Of a stretch of DNA of 64,000 nt, positions 42,663 through 52,043 are shown piece after piece. Made by a program: the position numbers and the translations under genes. Each line of letters begins with the position of its first letter. The first letter of the stretch is position 1. The notes beneath the pieces were generated by a model, which was not told the origin of the DNA, did not search any database, and saw only the letters and a list, made by a program, of their open reading frames with translations. Source of the stretch: DASWIG01 sp965371445 (lineage in GTDB: Bacteria > Acidobacteriota > Thermoanaerobaculia > Multivoradales > J023); contig CBDUYN010000004.1 in the NCBI GenBank assembly GCA_965371445.1, positions 68,713 through 132,712 on the forward strand. Direction: 5' to 3'.

Positions 42663-44123
42663 CTAGGCGGGGAAGAATCGCTCGATCGTCGCCAGCGTGG
42701 GTGGCCGCGTGGCGAGCGATCCCAGGACGAGGGTGAGCGTCGAAGCTACCACCAGGACGGCCACCGGCATCACGCCACTTCCGGCGACGGTGTAGCCCGG
42801 CACCTTCCAGCCGACGGCAAAGAAGTAGAGCCAGAGAGCCGCCGTGACGCCCACCGCGGCAAAAGCGCCAAAGCGCGTAGCCCGGCGCCAGAAGATCGCT
42901 GCCACAAGGATCGGAAAGAGCCCTGCGAAGCCCGTGAACGACCAGATGGCGAGGCTGAAGATGCTGGTGTTGACGACGAAGGAGAGGAGGTAGGCGACGA
43001 GCAGGACGGCGGCGACGAAGAGCCGGCCCACCCACACCTGGCGGCGCTCGTCCATCTCGTCGTGGAAGCCGTAGTGGCGCACGATGTCCTGGGTGAACAT
43101 GTTGCCCAGCGCCAGCACCTGGGAGTCGAGCGACGACATCACCGCCGCCAGCACTCCGGCTCCCAGGAGCCCGGCCAGGACCTCCGGGGCGTGCTCGTGG
43201 ATCAGCCGGATCAGGACACCGCTCGACGCCGGACCCTCCAGGTCGGGGAAGGAGCGGTGGCCGAGCACGCCGAGCAGCACGCTGGGCACCCAGACGATCG
43301 CGATGCACAGCGGATAGGCGACGACCGTCGGCTTGAAGCTCGCGGCACGCCGCGCCGAGAGCCAGTGCATGAACATGTGGGGGAACATCCCCGCCGAGAG
43401 GGGGATCAGGGTGTAGGTCAGGAGCTTCAGGGGTTTGATCGCCTCTCCCCGTACCATGAGCTCCGGACGCTCGGCGGCCACCGCCCCGAGCGCTGCCTCG
43501 AGGCCGCCCAACTGCGAGACCACGTAGACTCCGGTCACCGCCCCCAGGACCATGAACACCAGCGTCTGGAACGTGTTGACCCAGGCCGTGCCGCGAAGCC
43601 CCCCGTAGGTGACGTAGATCATCACGACGGCTGTGATGAGGAGGCTTCCGGCCCACCTCGGGACGTCGCCGCCGGTGATCTGGCTGAGCGTCAGCCCGCC
43701 TCCCAGCACGCCGATCAAGAGGTAGGGGACGACGAGAGCGACGAGCAGGACGAAGAGGACGAGGCCCAGGAGATCCGACTCGAAGCGGGCGCGGAAGTAC
43801 TGCGCCTGGGTGAGGAAGCCCTCGCGCTTGCCCACCGCCCAGAGCCGCGGCGCGACAAAGAAGATCACCGCGGGCACCACGAGCGCCGAGGACGAGGCCA
43901 TGAGACCAAAGACGCCGATCCCGACCCGGTAGGCTTCGCCCGAGGCACCGAGGATCGAGAACGCCGTCATGTTGGTGCCGAAAAGCGACATCAGCAGCAC
44001 GAACGCCCCGATCGTCCGCGTGGCGACGAAGTAGTCCTCGCCGGTGCCGCGGAAGAGGCGATGGCTCCCGAGGCCGATCGCCAGGACGCCGACCAGGTAG
44101 GCCAGGAGGACGGCGAGCGTCAT
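42663..44123 (-). CDS. Sodium/solute symporter (SSS family)
   Basis: 486 residues, about 13 TM helices. Family markers include FGTNMTAFSILGASGEAYRVG, RFESDLLGL, YVTYGGLRGTAWVN and the LSSLDSQVLALGNMFTQDI segment that lines the Na+ site. PanF/ActP-like. The start (44123) overlaps the small membrane protein gene by 4 nt. Substrate unknown. Lies in one operon with an FAD-dependent oxidoreductase. Confidence 0.93.
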   Translation of the reverse strand: MTLAVLLAYLVGVLAIGLGSHRLFRGTGEDYFVATRTIGAFVLLMSLFGTNMTAFSILGASGEAYRVGIGVFGLMASSSALVVPAVIFFVAPRLWAVGKREGFLTQAQYFRARFESDLLGLVLFVLLVALVVPYLLIGVLGGGLTLSQITGGDVPRWAGSLLITAVVMIYVTYGGLRGTAWVNTFQTLVFMVLGAVTGVYVVSQLGGLEAALGAVAAERPELMVRGEAIKPLKLLTYTLIPLSAGMFPHMFMHWLSARRAASFKPTVVAYPLCIAIVWVPSVLLGVLGHRSFPDLEGPASSGVLIRLIHEHAPEVLAGLLGAGVLAAVMSSLDSQVLALGNMFTQDIVRHYGFHDEMDERRQVWVGRLFVAAVLLVAYLLSFVVNTSIFSLAIWSFTGFAGLFPILVAAIFWRRATRFGAFAAVGVTAALWLYFFAVGWKVPGYTVAGSGVMPVAVLVVASTLTLVLGSLATRPPTLATIERFFPA

Positions 44124-44341
44124 CGTCGAGATTCCTCGTCTCGGTCGAGGTAAGCGGGCCAGGCGAGCTTGACGAGGAGCGCCATCAGGAGCGCCGCGGC
44201 GGCGCAGTAGGCCACGTGGTAGGTCAAGCCCACCGGCAGGCCGAGGACGAGCCGGGCGTCGTCCCACAGCCAGACGTCCTGGTGAAGGGCGAAAAAGACC
44301 CCCAGGGGGGCGAAAAGAGCCGTCCGGACGCCACGGCTCAC
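44120..44341 (-). CDS. Small two-helix membrane protein (DUF3311-like partner of SSS transporters)
   Basis: 73 residues with two hydrophobic segments and the motif LGLPVGLTYHVAYCAAAALL that is typical of the short subunit coded before many SSS symporters (PF11755/DUF3311-like). Overlaps genes on both sides by 4 nt, so it is tightly coupled to the symporter. Confidence 0.7.
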   Translation of the reverse strand: MSRGVRTALFAPLGVFFALHQDVWLWDDARLVLGLPVGLTYHVAYCAAAALLMALLVKLAWPAYLDRDEESRR

Positions 44342-45618
44342 GCCGCCTGCTCCGCTCGCAGCGTGGACGCCGGCACGTGCGGCGGCAGGTCGGGGAGCTC
44401 GGTGTCGAGGTCGAGGTCGAGGTCGCCGAAAAGCGCCTCGAAGTCCCGGTCGAAAACGTCGCCGACCAGGATCTTGATGATCGCCTCGCGGTGCTCCGGG
44501 TGCTGGTGGAGGAAGCGCCCGAAGTGGAACTCCGGTGAGTAGAAGGCGTAGACCAGGTGCCGAAAAGCGGCGACGCCGCGGCGCAGCCTGGGCTCGAAAA
44601 TGCCGAGCCGTGCCGCCGAGGTGTCGTCGTCGGCGAGCGCCGAGAGCACCGCGTCGGCCGCCAGCTCCGCCGAGGCGAGGGCGAGGAGCACGCCACTCGA
44701 GTACACCGGGTCGAGGAAGCAGAAGGCGTCGCCGACCAGCACCCAGCCGTCGCCGGCAGCCTGGGTCGCGGCGTAGGAGAAGTCGTTCAAGACTTTCATG
44801 TCAAAAAGCTGGCGGGCTCTTTTGAGCCGTGGCTGAAGCCCGGGACATGAGAGGAGCTCTTCGTCGAAGACGCTCTGCGGATTGCCCTGGCGGCCCTGGA
44901 TCAGGTGGTCGACGGGACCCACGACGCCGACGCTCACCCGGTTCTCGGGCAGCGGGATGAACCAGAACCAGGCCCGATGCTCACCGGTGCGGAAGATGAG
45001 CGTCGCGCCCTCGTCGATGCCTTCGTCGCGTTGGGCGCCTTCGAAATGGGTATAGACGGCCGCCATACGCAGTTGCGGGTCGGGCCGGCGGATCTTGAGC
45101 TGTCGCCCGAGAATCGCGCGCTGTCCCGAGGCGTCGATGACCACGCGGCTGCGGAGGTCGTAGATTCCGCCGTTCTTGACCCGTACGCCGACCGCGCAGT
45201 CGCCTTCGAAGAGCACTTTTTGGACGGCGGCGCCACGCCGCACCTCGACGCCGTTTTCGCGGGCGTTTTGGAGCAGCATCTCGTCGAACTCGCGGCGCAG
45301 AACCTGCCAGGTCTGGGCCGTTTCCTCGGTCTCCGTCTCCCGGAAATAGAAGGGAGCGCTGGCGCGGCCCTTCGACGAGAAAAACTGCACGCTATGTTTC
45401 TTGGGGAAGTCGCTTTTCCTGAGCTTCTCGATCATGCCCAGACGCTCCAGAGGACCGAAGCTCGCGGGGATCAGCGACTCGCCGACCTTGAAGGCCGGCT
45501 CTGCGTCGCGTTCCAGTTGGAGCACGCGGTGGCCGCCGCGGGCGATGAGCGTCGCGGCCGCCGCTCCGGCCGGTCCGCCGCCGATGACGATGACGTCGAA
45601 GTCCTGGGTTGTAGTCAT
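44338..45618 (-). CDS. FAD-dependent oxidoreductase, halogenase/geranylgeranyl-reductase type
   Basis: 426 residues. N-terminal FAD-binding GGGPAGAAAATLIARGG, the middle VVIDASGQRAILGRQL, and the second FAD motif GDGWVLVGDAFCFLDPVYSSG. It fits the tryptophan-halogenase / GGR / UbiH branch. The tryptophan-halogenase motifs (GxWxWxIP) are partly matched by RAWFWFIPL, but the halogenase Lys motif is not evident. ATG 45618 has GGAGGA upstream. First gene of the operon with the symporter. Confidence 0.85.
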   Translation of the reverse strand: MTTTQDFDVIVIGGGPAGAAAATLIARGGHRVLQLERDAEPAFKVGESLIPASFGPLERLGMIEKLRKSDFPKKHSVQFFSSKGRASAPFYFRETETEETAQTWQVLRREFDEMLLQNARENGVEVRRGAAVQKVLFEGDCAVGVRVKNGGIYDLRSRVVIDASGQRAILGRQLKIRRPDPQLRMAAVYTHFEGAQRDEGIDEGATLIFRTGEHRAWFWFIPLPENRVSVGVVGPVDHLIQGRQGNPQSVFDEELLSCPGLQPRLKRARQLFDMKVLNDFSYAATQAAGDGWVLVGDAFCFLDPVYSSGVLLALASAELAADAVLSALADDDTSAARLGIFEPRLRRGVAAFRHLVYAFYSPEFHFGRFLHQHPEHREAIIKILVGDVFDRDFEALFGDLDLDLDTELPDLPPHVPASTLRAEQAA

Positions 45619-45742
45619 GGTTGGCTCTTTCCTCCGACGTCTATGTTCCTCGGATACTCTCAACGTATCCGCTGGAGGAAGTTTACCGTCCGACCGGTCG
45701 AAACGCTGTAAAAGTGGTGTAAAGGGGGGAGAAGCCCCCCTC

Positions 45743-47116
45743 CTAGAAATTCGCCTTTCCCATCACCACCAGGACCAGGATGCAGAGCACGGCCACCGGG
45801 CAGAGGAAACGCACCAGAAAGCCCCACAGGGCGCCGGCCGGCAGCCGGTGACCGCCGCCGCCGATCTCCTCGAGGGCGTTCTTGATCCCCCAGCGATAGC
45901 CCACGAAGACACAGATGGCCAGCGCGCCGATCGTCAGCCCGTACTTGCCGAAGACCATGTCGACGAGACCGAGGAATCCCATCCCGCCGAGCATGTTGGT
46001 GAAAAAGCCGTTACCCCCGAAGGAAAGGGCGCTCGGTACGCCAAGCAGGAAGCAGACGAGAGCGACGCTCCACACCGCGGCGGGGCGGCTCCAGCCGCGC
46101 TCGTCGACGAAGTAGGCGACGATGACCTCCAGCAGGCTGATCGTCGAGGTGAGCGCCGCGATCGCCAGCAGCACGTAGAAGAGGACGGCGAAAAACGTCC
46201 CCGCCGGCATCGCCGCCAGAACCTTCGGCATGACGACGAAGACGAGGCCCGCGCCCTGCGCCGGCTCCAGGCCGGCGCTGAAGAGGGCGGGGAAGATGAT
46301 CAGTCCCGCGAGCAGAGCGATCAAGGTGTCGAAAAACGCCACCGAGACCGCCGCCACGGGCATGTTCTCGTCTTTTTTCAAGTAAGAGCCGTAGGTGATC
46401 ATCGCCCCCATGCCGAGGCTCAGGCTGAAGAGGGCCTGGCCGAGGGCGCTGCCTGCCACCTTAGCGTCGAGGAGCTTCGAGAAGTCGACGTGAAAGAGGA
46501 ACTTCAAGCCCTCGCCGGCGCCCGGCAGGGTCAGGGAGCGCAGGGCGAGGGCGGCGAGGAGCACGAAAAAGATCGGCATCAAGATCTTCGAGGCCCGTTC
46601 GATCCCTCCCTGGACGCCGCGCTGCACCACCAGGGCGGTCAGGATCATGAAGGCCGCCAGCAGCAGGATCGGCCCCAGGGTACCCCCGGAGAGGCTGGCG
46701 AAGATCTCGTCGGAGGCGCTCTGCTCCATGCCGGCGCTGAAGCGGCCGACGGCCGCGTAGTAGATGTAGCCGAGGGTCCAGCCGGCGATCACCGCGTAGA
46801 AGGAGAGGATCCCGAAGCCGCTCGCCACGCCGAGCCCGCCGACCGCCGGCCAGGCCGTTCCCGGGGCCAGCGCCTTAAAGGCGCCGACCGCGTTGCGCTC
46901 GGTCTTGCGGCCCATCGACAGCTCCGAGAGCTGCACCGGGATGCCGATCAGCACCACGAAGGCCAGGTAGAGCAGGACAAAAGCGCCCCCCCCGTTCTCT
47001 CCCGCGGTGTAGGGGAAACGCCAGATGTTGCCAAGGCCGATCGCCGAGCCGGCCGCGGCCAGGATGAAGCCGAATCGCGAGGACCATTGACCTCGACTTG
47101 TCGCTTGGGTGCTCAC
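45743..47116 (-). CDS. Sodium-dependent neurotransmitter-symporter-type (NSS) transporter
   Basis: 457 residues, about 12 TM. The family signature AAAGSAIGLGNIWRFPYTAG (Na+ and substrate site in TM1) is present, as are the unwound TM6 (LFSLSLGMGAMITYGSYL) and SGLEPAQGAG-like loop 7. LeuT/MhsT type, importing amino acids or amines with Na+. The start is a GTG at 47116 with GGAGGA about 9 nt upstream. Divergent from the ACT-DEAD gene. Confidence 0.92.
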   Translation of the reverse strand: MSTQATSRGQWSSRFGFILAAAGSAIGLGNIWRFPYTAGENGGGAFVLLYLAFVVLIGIPVQLSELSMGRKTERNAVGAFKALAPGTAWPAVGGLGVASGFGILSFYAVIAGWTLGYIYYAAVGRFSAGMEQSASDEIFASLSGGTLGPILLLAAFMILTALVVQRGVQGGIERASKILMPIFFVLLAALALRSLTLPGAGEGLKFLFHVDFSKLLDAKVAGSALGQALFSLSLGMGAMITYGSYLKKDENMPVAAVSVAFFDTLIALLAGLIIFPALFSAGLEPAQGAGLVFVVMPKVLAAMPAGTFFAVLFYVLLAIAALTSTISLLEVIVAYFVDERGWSRPAAVWSVALVCFLLGVPSALSFGGNGFFTNMLGGMGFLGLVDMVFGKYGLTIGALAICVFVGYRWGIKNALEEIGGGGHRLPAGALWGFLVRFLCPVAVLCILVLVVMGKANF

Positions 47117-47362
47117 TACGCAGGATCCTCCGTTGTGCGGTTGCCTGGAGCCGTTCACCACGTCCGGCGCCCGGCTTGTTGCCTCTGCCCCGTCCATGCT
47201 CCCCGTTCCAGCTCGCGGGGCGACCCTAGGAACGCGGTTCCCGACGCATGTCCGGAGGTGGGCGGCGAGATTGTACTACAGCCACCGGCTCCTGTGATTT
47301 CACGGCCGCGCACAATGGTGGTAGGATCAGCTGGCTGTGCCGTACAGGCGCCAAGCATCCGC
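47117..47362 (+). promoter_or_regulatory. Divergent intergenic region with candidate promoter
   Basis: TTCACG (47299-47304), 17 nt, TAGGAT (47322-47327) could drive the ACT-DEAD gene. Nothing else recognised. Confidence 0.35.
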
Positions 47363-49498
47363 ATGTCTGGAGCATTGAACGACCCCATGAAATCATCTTC
47401 CAAGTCGCGATCTCCCGGTGGCCAGACGAAGTCGAAGCCTCGGGCCAGGACCGGTCTAGCCCTCGAAGTCTTGCTTCCCCAACTCGCCATCTGCAAGCTG
47501 CCACCTGACCCGGAGATTCCGCGGTGGGCTCTTGAGGGGACCTTCACCTCGATCACCAGGACCGGTGACGCGGTCTCCGTCGTCTGCGACGAGCGCTTCG
47601 TCCCGGAGTCGGCCGAGAGCCAGCGGGGCTGGCGGGCGATCAAGGTCCTCGGTCCGCTGGACTTCTCCCTCGTCGGCGTGCTCGCCACCCTCGCCGTGCC
47701 CCTGGCCCGCGCCAAGATCGGGATCTTCACCGTCTCGACCTATGAAACCGACTACGTCCTCGTCCGCAGCAGGAGCCTCACCAAGGCTCTGAAGGTCCTG
47801 CGCGACGCGGGTCACCGCTTCGAGCGTCCCGACGCTTCGGCGTCCGAGGAGACGCCGGCGTCCGAGCAGGCCCCGGAGGGAAAGAAACCCCCGGAGCGCG
47901 AGAAGCCTCCGGAACGCGAGCTACGACCTCGGGCGGCTCAAAAGGAGCCCTCGGCCCGTGCCCAAGAGGAGCCGGCTCAAAAGCCGCCGCCGGAGCCGCC
48001 TCCGCCGCGAAAGCGTTATGGGCCTTTGACCGGCACCCCGTCTCCCAAGGAGGAACGTCCGGCTGCAACGGCGCCGGAGCCGGAGCCCTCGAAGCCGCCG
48101 GAGCCGGAGCCGTTCGAGCTGTCGGCGCTTCCGCCTCTGGAGCCTGAGCTGCCGGAACCGCCGAAGCCGCCGAAGCCTGAGCCGGCTGCACGAAAGCCGG
48201 AGCCGGCCCCCGAGCCGGAGCCGCCCGCGGAGGAGAGGCGGACGTTTCACGGCCGTCCTCCCCAGACCGAAGAGGTCAACTCCGAGGGGCTTTTCACCGG
48301 TGCCATTCCGCAGCACCCGGTCGAGACCACGGACAAGCTCTTTACCGAGCTCGGGCTGAGCGGACCGATCCTCGAAACGGTGACCGACCTGGGCTTCGAG
48401 CATCCGACGCCGGTCCAGGCCGAGGTCATCCCGCACGCCATGGCCGGCCGCGACGTGGTGGGCCTGGCTGAGACCGGCTCGGGAAAAACCGCGGCCTTTG
48501 CCCTGCCGTTGGCCGAGAAGCTCACCCACGGCCGCGGCATCCGCGGCCTCATCCTGTGCCCGACACGGGAGATCGCGCTCCAGACCCAGGCGTTTTTGAA
48601 GATCTTCGGCCGCGACCACGATCTCGACACCGTGGCGGTGATCGGCGGCGTCCGCATGGGACCGCAGATCGAGGGCCTCCGGCGCCGGCCCGACATCATC
48701 GTCGCCACGCCGGGGCGGCTCGCCGACCACCTGCGCCGCGGCAACGTCACCCTCGAGTACATCGAGCAGCTCGTCCTCGACGAGGCCGACCACATGCTCG
48801 ACCTGGGCTTTTTGCCGCAGATCAAGGAGATCCTCCAGCAGATCCCCACCGAACGGCAGACGATGATGTTTTCCGCCACCATGCCGGCACCGATCCAGAG
48901 CCTCACCAAGGCCTTCATGAAAGACCCGGTCCGGGTCGACATCCGGCCCGACGGTCAGGCGGCGGTGGGCATCGAGCACCGCCTCTACCTGGTCCAGGAC
49001 GAGAACGACAGGAAAGCGTGCCTTTTCGCCCTCCTCGAGGAGGTGCCGGGATCGACGCTGGTTTTTGTGCGGCGCAAGCTCCACACCGAGTGGCTGGCCC
49101 GCCAGATCGAGCTCCACGGCTTCCCGGTGGCCCGCATCCACTCCGACCGCTCCCAGGGCCAGCGGGTCGACGCTCTGCGCGGATTCAAGGCAGGCACGCA
49201 CCGGATCCTCGTGGCGACCGACGTGGCGGCGCGCGGCCTCGACATCCCGGTCATCCGCCACGTGATCAACTTCGGGCTCCCGGAGTCCGTGGAGGACTAC
49301 GTCCACCGCGGCGGACGTACCGCCCGCGGTGCCGCCAAGGGGATCGTCTCCACCATCGGCTCGTGGAAGGACAAGGAGACGGTGCGCGAGATCGAGCTCA
49401 CCCTCGGGGTGAAGCTGCCGCGCTGCGAGGTCGGCGACGTCGAGGCCTACGTCGAGCGCAAGGCGCCCAAGCAGGTCCGGCGGCGGCGTCTGCTCTAG
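47363..49498 (+). CDS. ACT-domain / DEAD-box RNA helicase fusion
   Basis: 711 residues in three parts. Residues about 20-145 are an ACT_7/CASTOR-like double ACT domain (EIPRWALEGTFTSITRTGDAV ... VCDERFVPE ... LVGVLATLAVPLARAKIGIFTVSTYETDY). Residues about 150-315 are a Pro/Glu/Lys-rich linker. From about 325 comes a DEAD-box core: Q motif, AETGSGKT, PTREIALQ, DEAD, SAT, ATDVAARGLDIP and an unusual motif VI HRGGRTARG (usual HRIGRTGR). ACT_7 proteins are usually stand-alone and sense amino acids. No frameshift or stop lies between the parts. No good ribosome site; ATG 47387 is an alternative start. Confidence 0.88.
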   Translation: MSGALNDPMKSSSKSRSPGGQTKSKPRARTGLALEVLLPQLAICKLPPDPEIPRWALEGTFTSITRTGDAVSVVCDERFVPESAESQRGWRAIKVLGPLDFSLVGVLATLAVPLARAKIGIFTVSTYETDYVLVRSRSLTKALKVLRDAGHRFERPDASASEETPASEQAPEGKKPPEREKPPERELRPRAAQKEPSARAQEEPAQKPPPEPPPPRKRYGPLTGTPSPKEERPAATAPEPEPSKPPEPEPFELSALPPLEPELPEPPKPPKPEPAARKPEPAPEPEPPAEERRTFHGRPPQTEEVNSEGLFTGAIPQHPVETTDKLFTELGLSGPILETVTDLGFEHPTPVQAEVIPHAMAGRDVVGLAETGSGKTAAFALPLAEKLTHGRGIRGLILCPTREIALQTQAFLKIFGRDHDLDTVAVIGGVRMGPQIEGLRRRPDIIVATPGRLADHLRRGNVTLEYIEQLVLDEADHMLDLGFLPQIKEILQQIPTERQTMMFSATMPAPIQSLTKAFMKDPVRVDIRPDGQAAVGIEHRLYLVQDENDRKACLFALLEEVPGSTLVFVRRKLHTEWLARQIELHGFPVARIHSDRSQGQRVDALRGFKAGTHRILVATDVAARGLDIPVIRHVINFGLPESVEDYVHRGGRTARGAAKGIVSTIGSWKDKETVREIELTLGVKLPRCEVGDVEAYVERKAPKQVRRRRLL

Positions 49499-49629
49499 GT
49501 CCGGTCGTGGGACATGGCCGTCCCATGATCGGACACCCACGGAGAGGCTCTGAGCACGGAGACGGGAAGTGGAGCGCTGGCCCGGAAGTTGCTTTAGCAG
49601 ATGGGCCAACGACGAAGGAGCCCTCCTCC

Positions 49630-52008
49630 ATGGCCTTACTCCGTAACCTCAAGTACGCCGTCCGCGGCCTCCGCAAGAAAACGACCCTGACCACCGTCGC
49701 CCTGGTGACACTGGCCCTCGGCATCGGTGCCAACACCGCCATCTTCAGCGTCGTCCAGGGCGTCCTGCTGGCGCCGCTTCCCTAGCCTGATGCTGACCGC
49801 TTGGTGCGCGTCTGGCCGGGGCAGGCGGTAAGCACCGAGCTTTTCGAGCACTACGCCGAACGAACGTCCGCATTCGAGGAGCTGTCGCTCTATGCGTCCG
49901 GCACTTTCTCCGTCACCGGCGAAGGGCGCCCCGAGGAGATCGCCGGCCTCTGGGTGACGAGCGGGCACTTCGCGGCGGTCGGAGTCGAGCCGTCGATCGG
50001 CCGTGGCTTCGCGACGCAGGAAGAGGTTCCCGGAAAGCACCGCGTCACAGTCCTTTCGCATGGGCTGTGGCAGAGCCGTTTCGGCGGCGACCCGGACGTC
50101 GTCGGACGCTCGCTTGTCCTAAACGGTAGCGAGCACACCGTCGTCGGAGTCCTGCCCGAGCCCTACCTTCCTCTGAACGAACGCGCGCAGCTCTGGGTAC
50201 CGTTGCCGATCGACCGCACCGACGAAGTGCATTGGGACATGATCGCCTACGCTCTGGTCGGACTCCTGGCGGAGGGGGTGAGCCACGAGCAGGCCACCGG
50301 CGATTTCAGGGCCGCCGTCGCCGCCTACGGCGAGCTACGTCCGGGCTATTTCGCGGACGGCGTCACCGAGGCCCAGGTCGTCTCTTTCAAGGAGAGCCGG
50401 ATCGGCGACGTGAAAAAGACGTTCCTCGTGCTCTTTGGTGCCGTCGGCCTGGTGCTGCTCGCGGCTTGCGCCAATCTGACGAGCCTCTTACTGTCACAGA
50501 TCAACTCCCGCCGGCGCGAGCTGGCCCTGCGCGGAGCTCTGGGCGCGACGCGCACGAACCTCCTGGCGCAGGTGATGACGGAGAGCGCCGTCCTGTCGCT
50601 CGCCGGCGGTCTCCTGGGGCTCCTCGTCGCCTCCTGGACGCTCGGGGTGCTGGTGGGCGAGATGCCGTCCTCGGTGCCACGGACGGCCGCGATCGGTATC
50701 GACGCCTGGGTGCTCCTCTTTACGCTGGTCCTCTCCCTTGCCGCGGGCCTTGCCGTCGCGGTGCTGCCGGCGCTGCGTGCCGGACGCTCGGACCTGCGCC
50801 AGGCGCTCGCCACCGGCGGCCGGACGGCCGGCGGCCGACACCACCGGCTTCACTACGGCCTGATCGCCGCTGAGGTCGCTCTCGCCGTGGTGCTCGTCAC
50901 TGGCGCGGGGCTGCTCGTCAAGAGCTTCCAGAAGCTCCAGGAGGTCGACCCGGGCTTCATCGCCCAGGGTGTGCAGACGTTTCGCTTGAAGCCGCCGTCG
51001 GCGACCTACGGCGACGAGGCGGCGGTGCGGCGCTACTTCGAGCAGGTCGTCGAGCGGGTCCGTGTGGTGCCGGGGGTGGCGTCGGCCTCGGTCATCAACC
51101 GCTTGCCGATGACCTCGGGCTTCGTCGGCCTCGGCTTCCGGCTTCCCGAAGACGATGGGCCGGGTCAACGCCACGTCAGCGTCCGGATGATGACGCCCGA
51201 GCTCCCGGAGACCCTGGGCATTCCGATCCTCCGCGGCCGGCCGCTCGAACCGAGCGACCACGCCTCGGCGCCTCCCGTGGGGCTCGTCAACGAGACCATG
51301 GCCCGCCGTCTCTGGGGCGACGCCGACCCGATCGGACGCCGCCTGGTCTTCGACACGGGCGAGGAGTGGCTCACCGTCGTCGGAGTGCTCGGCGACATCC
51401 GCCAGAGCCGTCTTGGAGAAGAGGCCGAGCCTCAGGTCTACCGTCCCCTGGGGCAGGCGGCCTGGGAGCAGCGCATGGCGCTGGTCGTGCGGGCCGCTCC
51501 CGGGGCTCAAGGCCTCGTCCCGGCGATCGAGGAGGCGATCTGGTCCCTCGACGCCACGGTGCCGATCACCGGTGTCGCCACCCTGGAGCAGCTGATCCAC
51601 CGTTCGCTGCGCCAGGAGCGCTTCTTGATGACCCTCTTTGCGCTTTTCGCCGGCCTTGCGCTGGTGCTCGGAGCCGTGGGGGTTTTCGGCGTCACCGCCT
51701 ACACCGTCGGGGAGTCGACGCACTCGAACGGCGTCCGGCTCGCCCTCGGCGCCACCGGGCGTACCGTGGTCCGCGAGTCCGTCGCCCGCGTCCTCGCCCC
51801 GGTGGCCGTGGGGCTCCTGGTGGGGGGCGTCCTCTCGGGGTGGCTGGTGCGCTTTCTTGAGGGTTTCCTCTTCGAGGTCGAGGCCACCGATCCGTCGGTT
51901 CTTGCCGTCGTCCTCCTCCTGCTGGCGGCGTGCGCGGCGTGCGCCGCCTGGCTGCCGGCGCGCCGCGCCGCCCGCGTCGACCCGATGGTCGTGTTGAGGA
52001 ACGAGTAG
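49630..52008 (+). pseudogene. ADOP-type (acidobacterial duplicated orphan permease) ABC permease with amber codon at position 52
   Basis: MacB-like permease of about 792 codons. The N-terminal LKYAVRGLRKKTTLTTVALV and LALGIGANTAIFSVV are the family start. At 49783-49785 a TAG stands where the family has Tyr (LLAPLPYPDADRLVRVW; here LAPLP-stop-PDADRLVRVW). The same frame then stays open to 52008 with the MacB periplasmic domain, both FtsX halves and the end PARRAARVDPMVVLRNE. One base change (TAC to TAG) explains it. It could be a young pseudogene, a sequencing error, or two products; I see no cue for readthrough. No ATPase gene is adjacent, as usual for orphan permeases. Confidence 0.85.
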
Positions 52009-52012
52009 GCCC

Positions 52013-52035
52013 GTCCCCTTGGGGGGAACGAGGGG
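52013..52035 (-). repeat. Dispersed C-run/AAGGGGAC repeat, copy E
   Basis: On the minus strand CCCCTCGTTCCCCCCAAGGGGAC, the same core as copies A-C. It lies between the convergent ADOP and isocitrate dehydrogenase genes and is followed by an A-run on the plus strand. Confidence 0.6.
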
Positions 52036-52043
52036 AAAAAAAA

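Noticed and set aside
45401..47362. In-frame upstream extension of the ACT-DEAD gene of about 650 codons
   Set aside because: It lies antisense to the FAD oxidoreductase and NSS transporter genes and is composition-driven; the ACT domain starts right after ATG 47363/47387.
47921..49609. 562-codon minus-strand frame opposite the DEAD-box domain
   Set aside because: Low-complexity Arg/Leu-rich translation; the plus strand holds all DEAD motifs.
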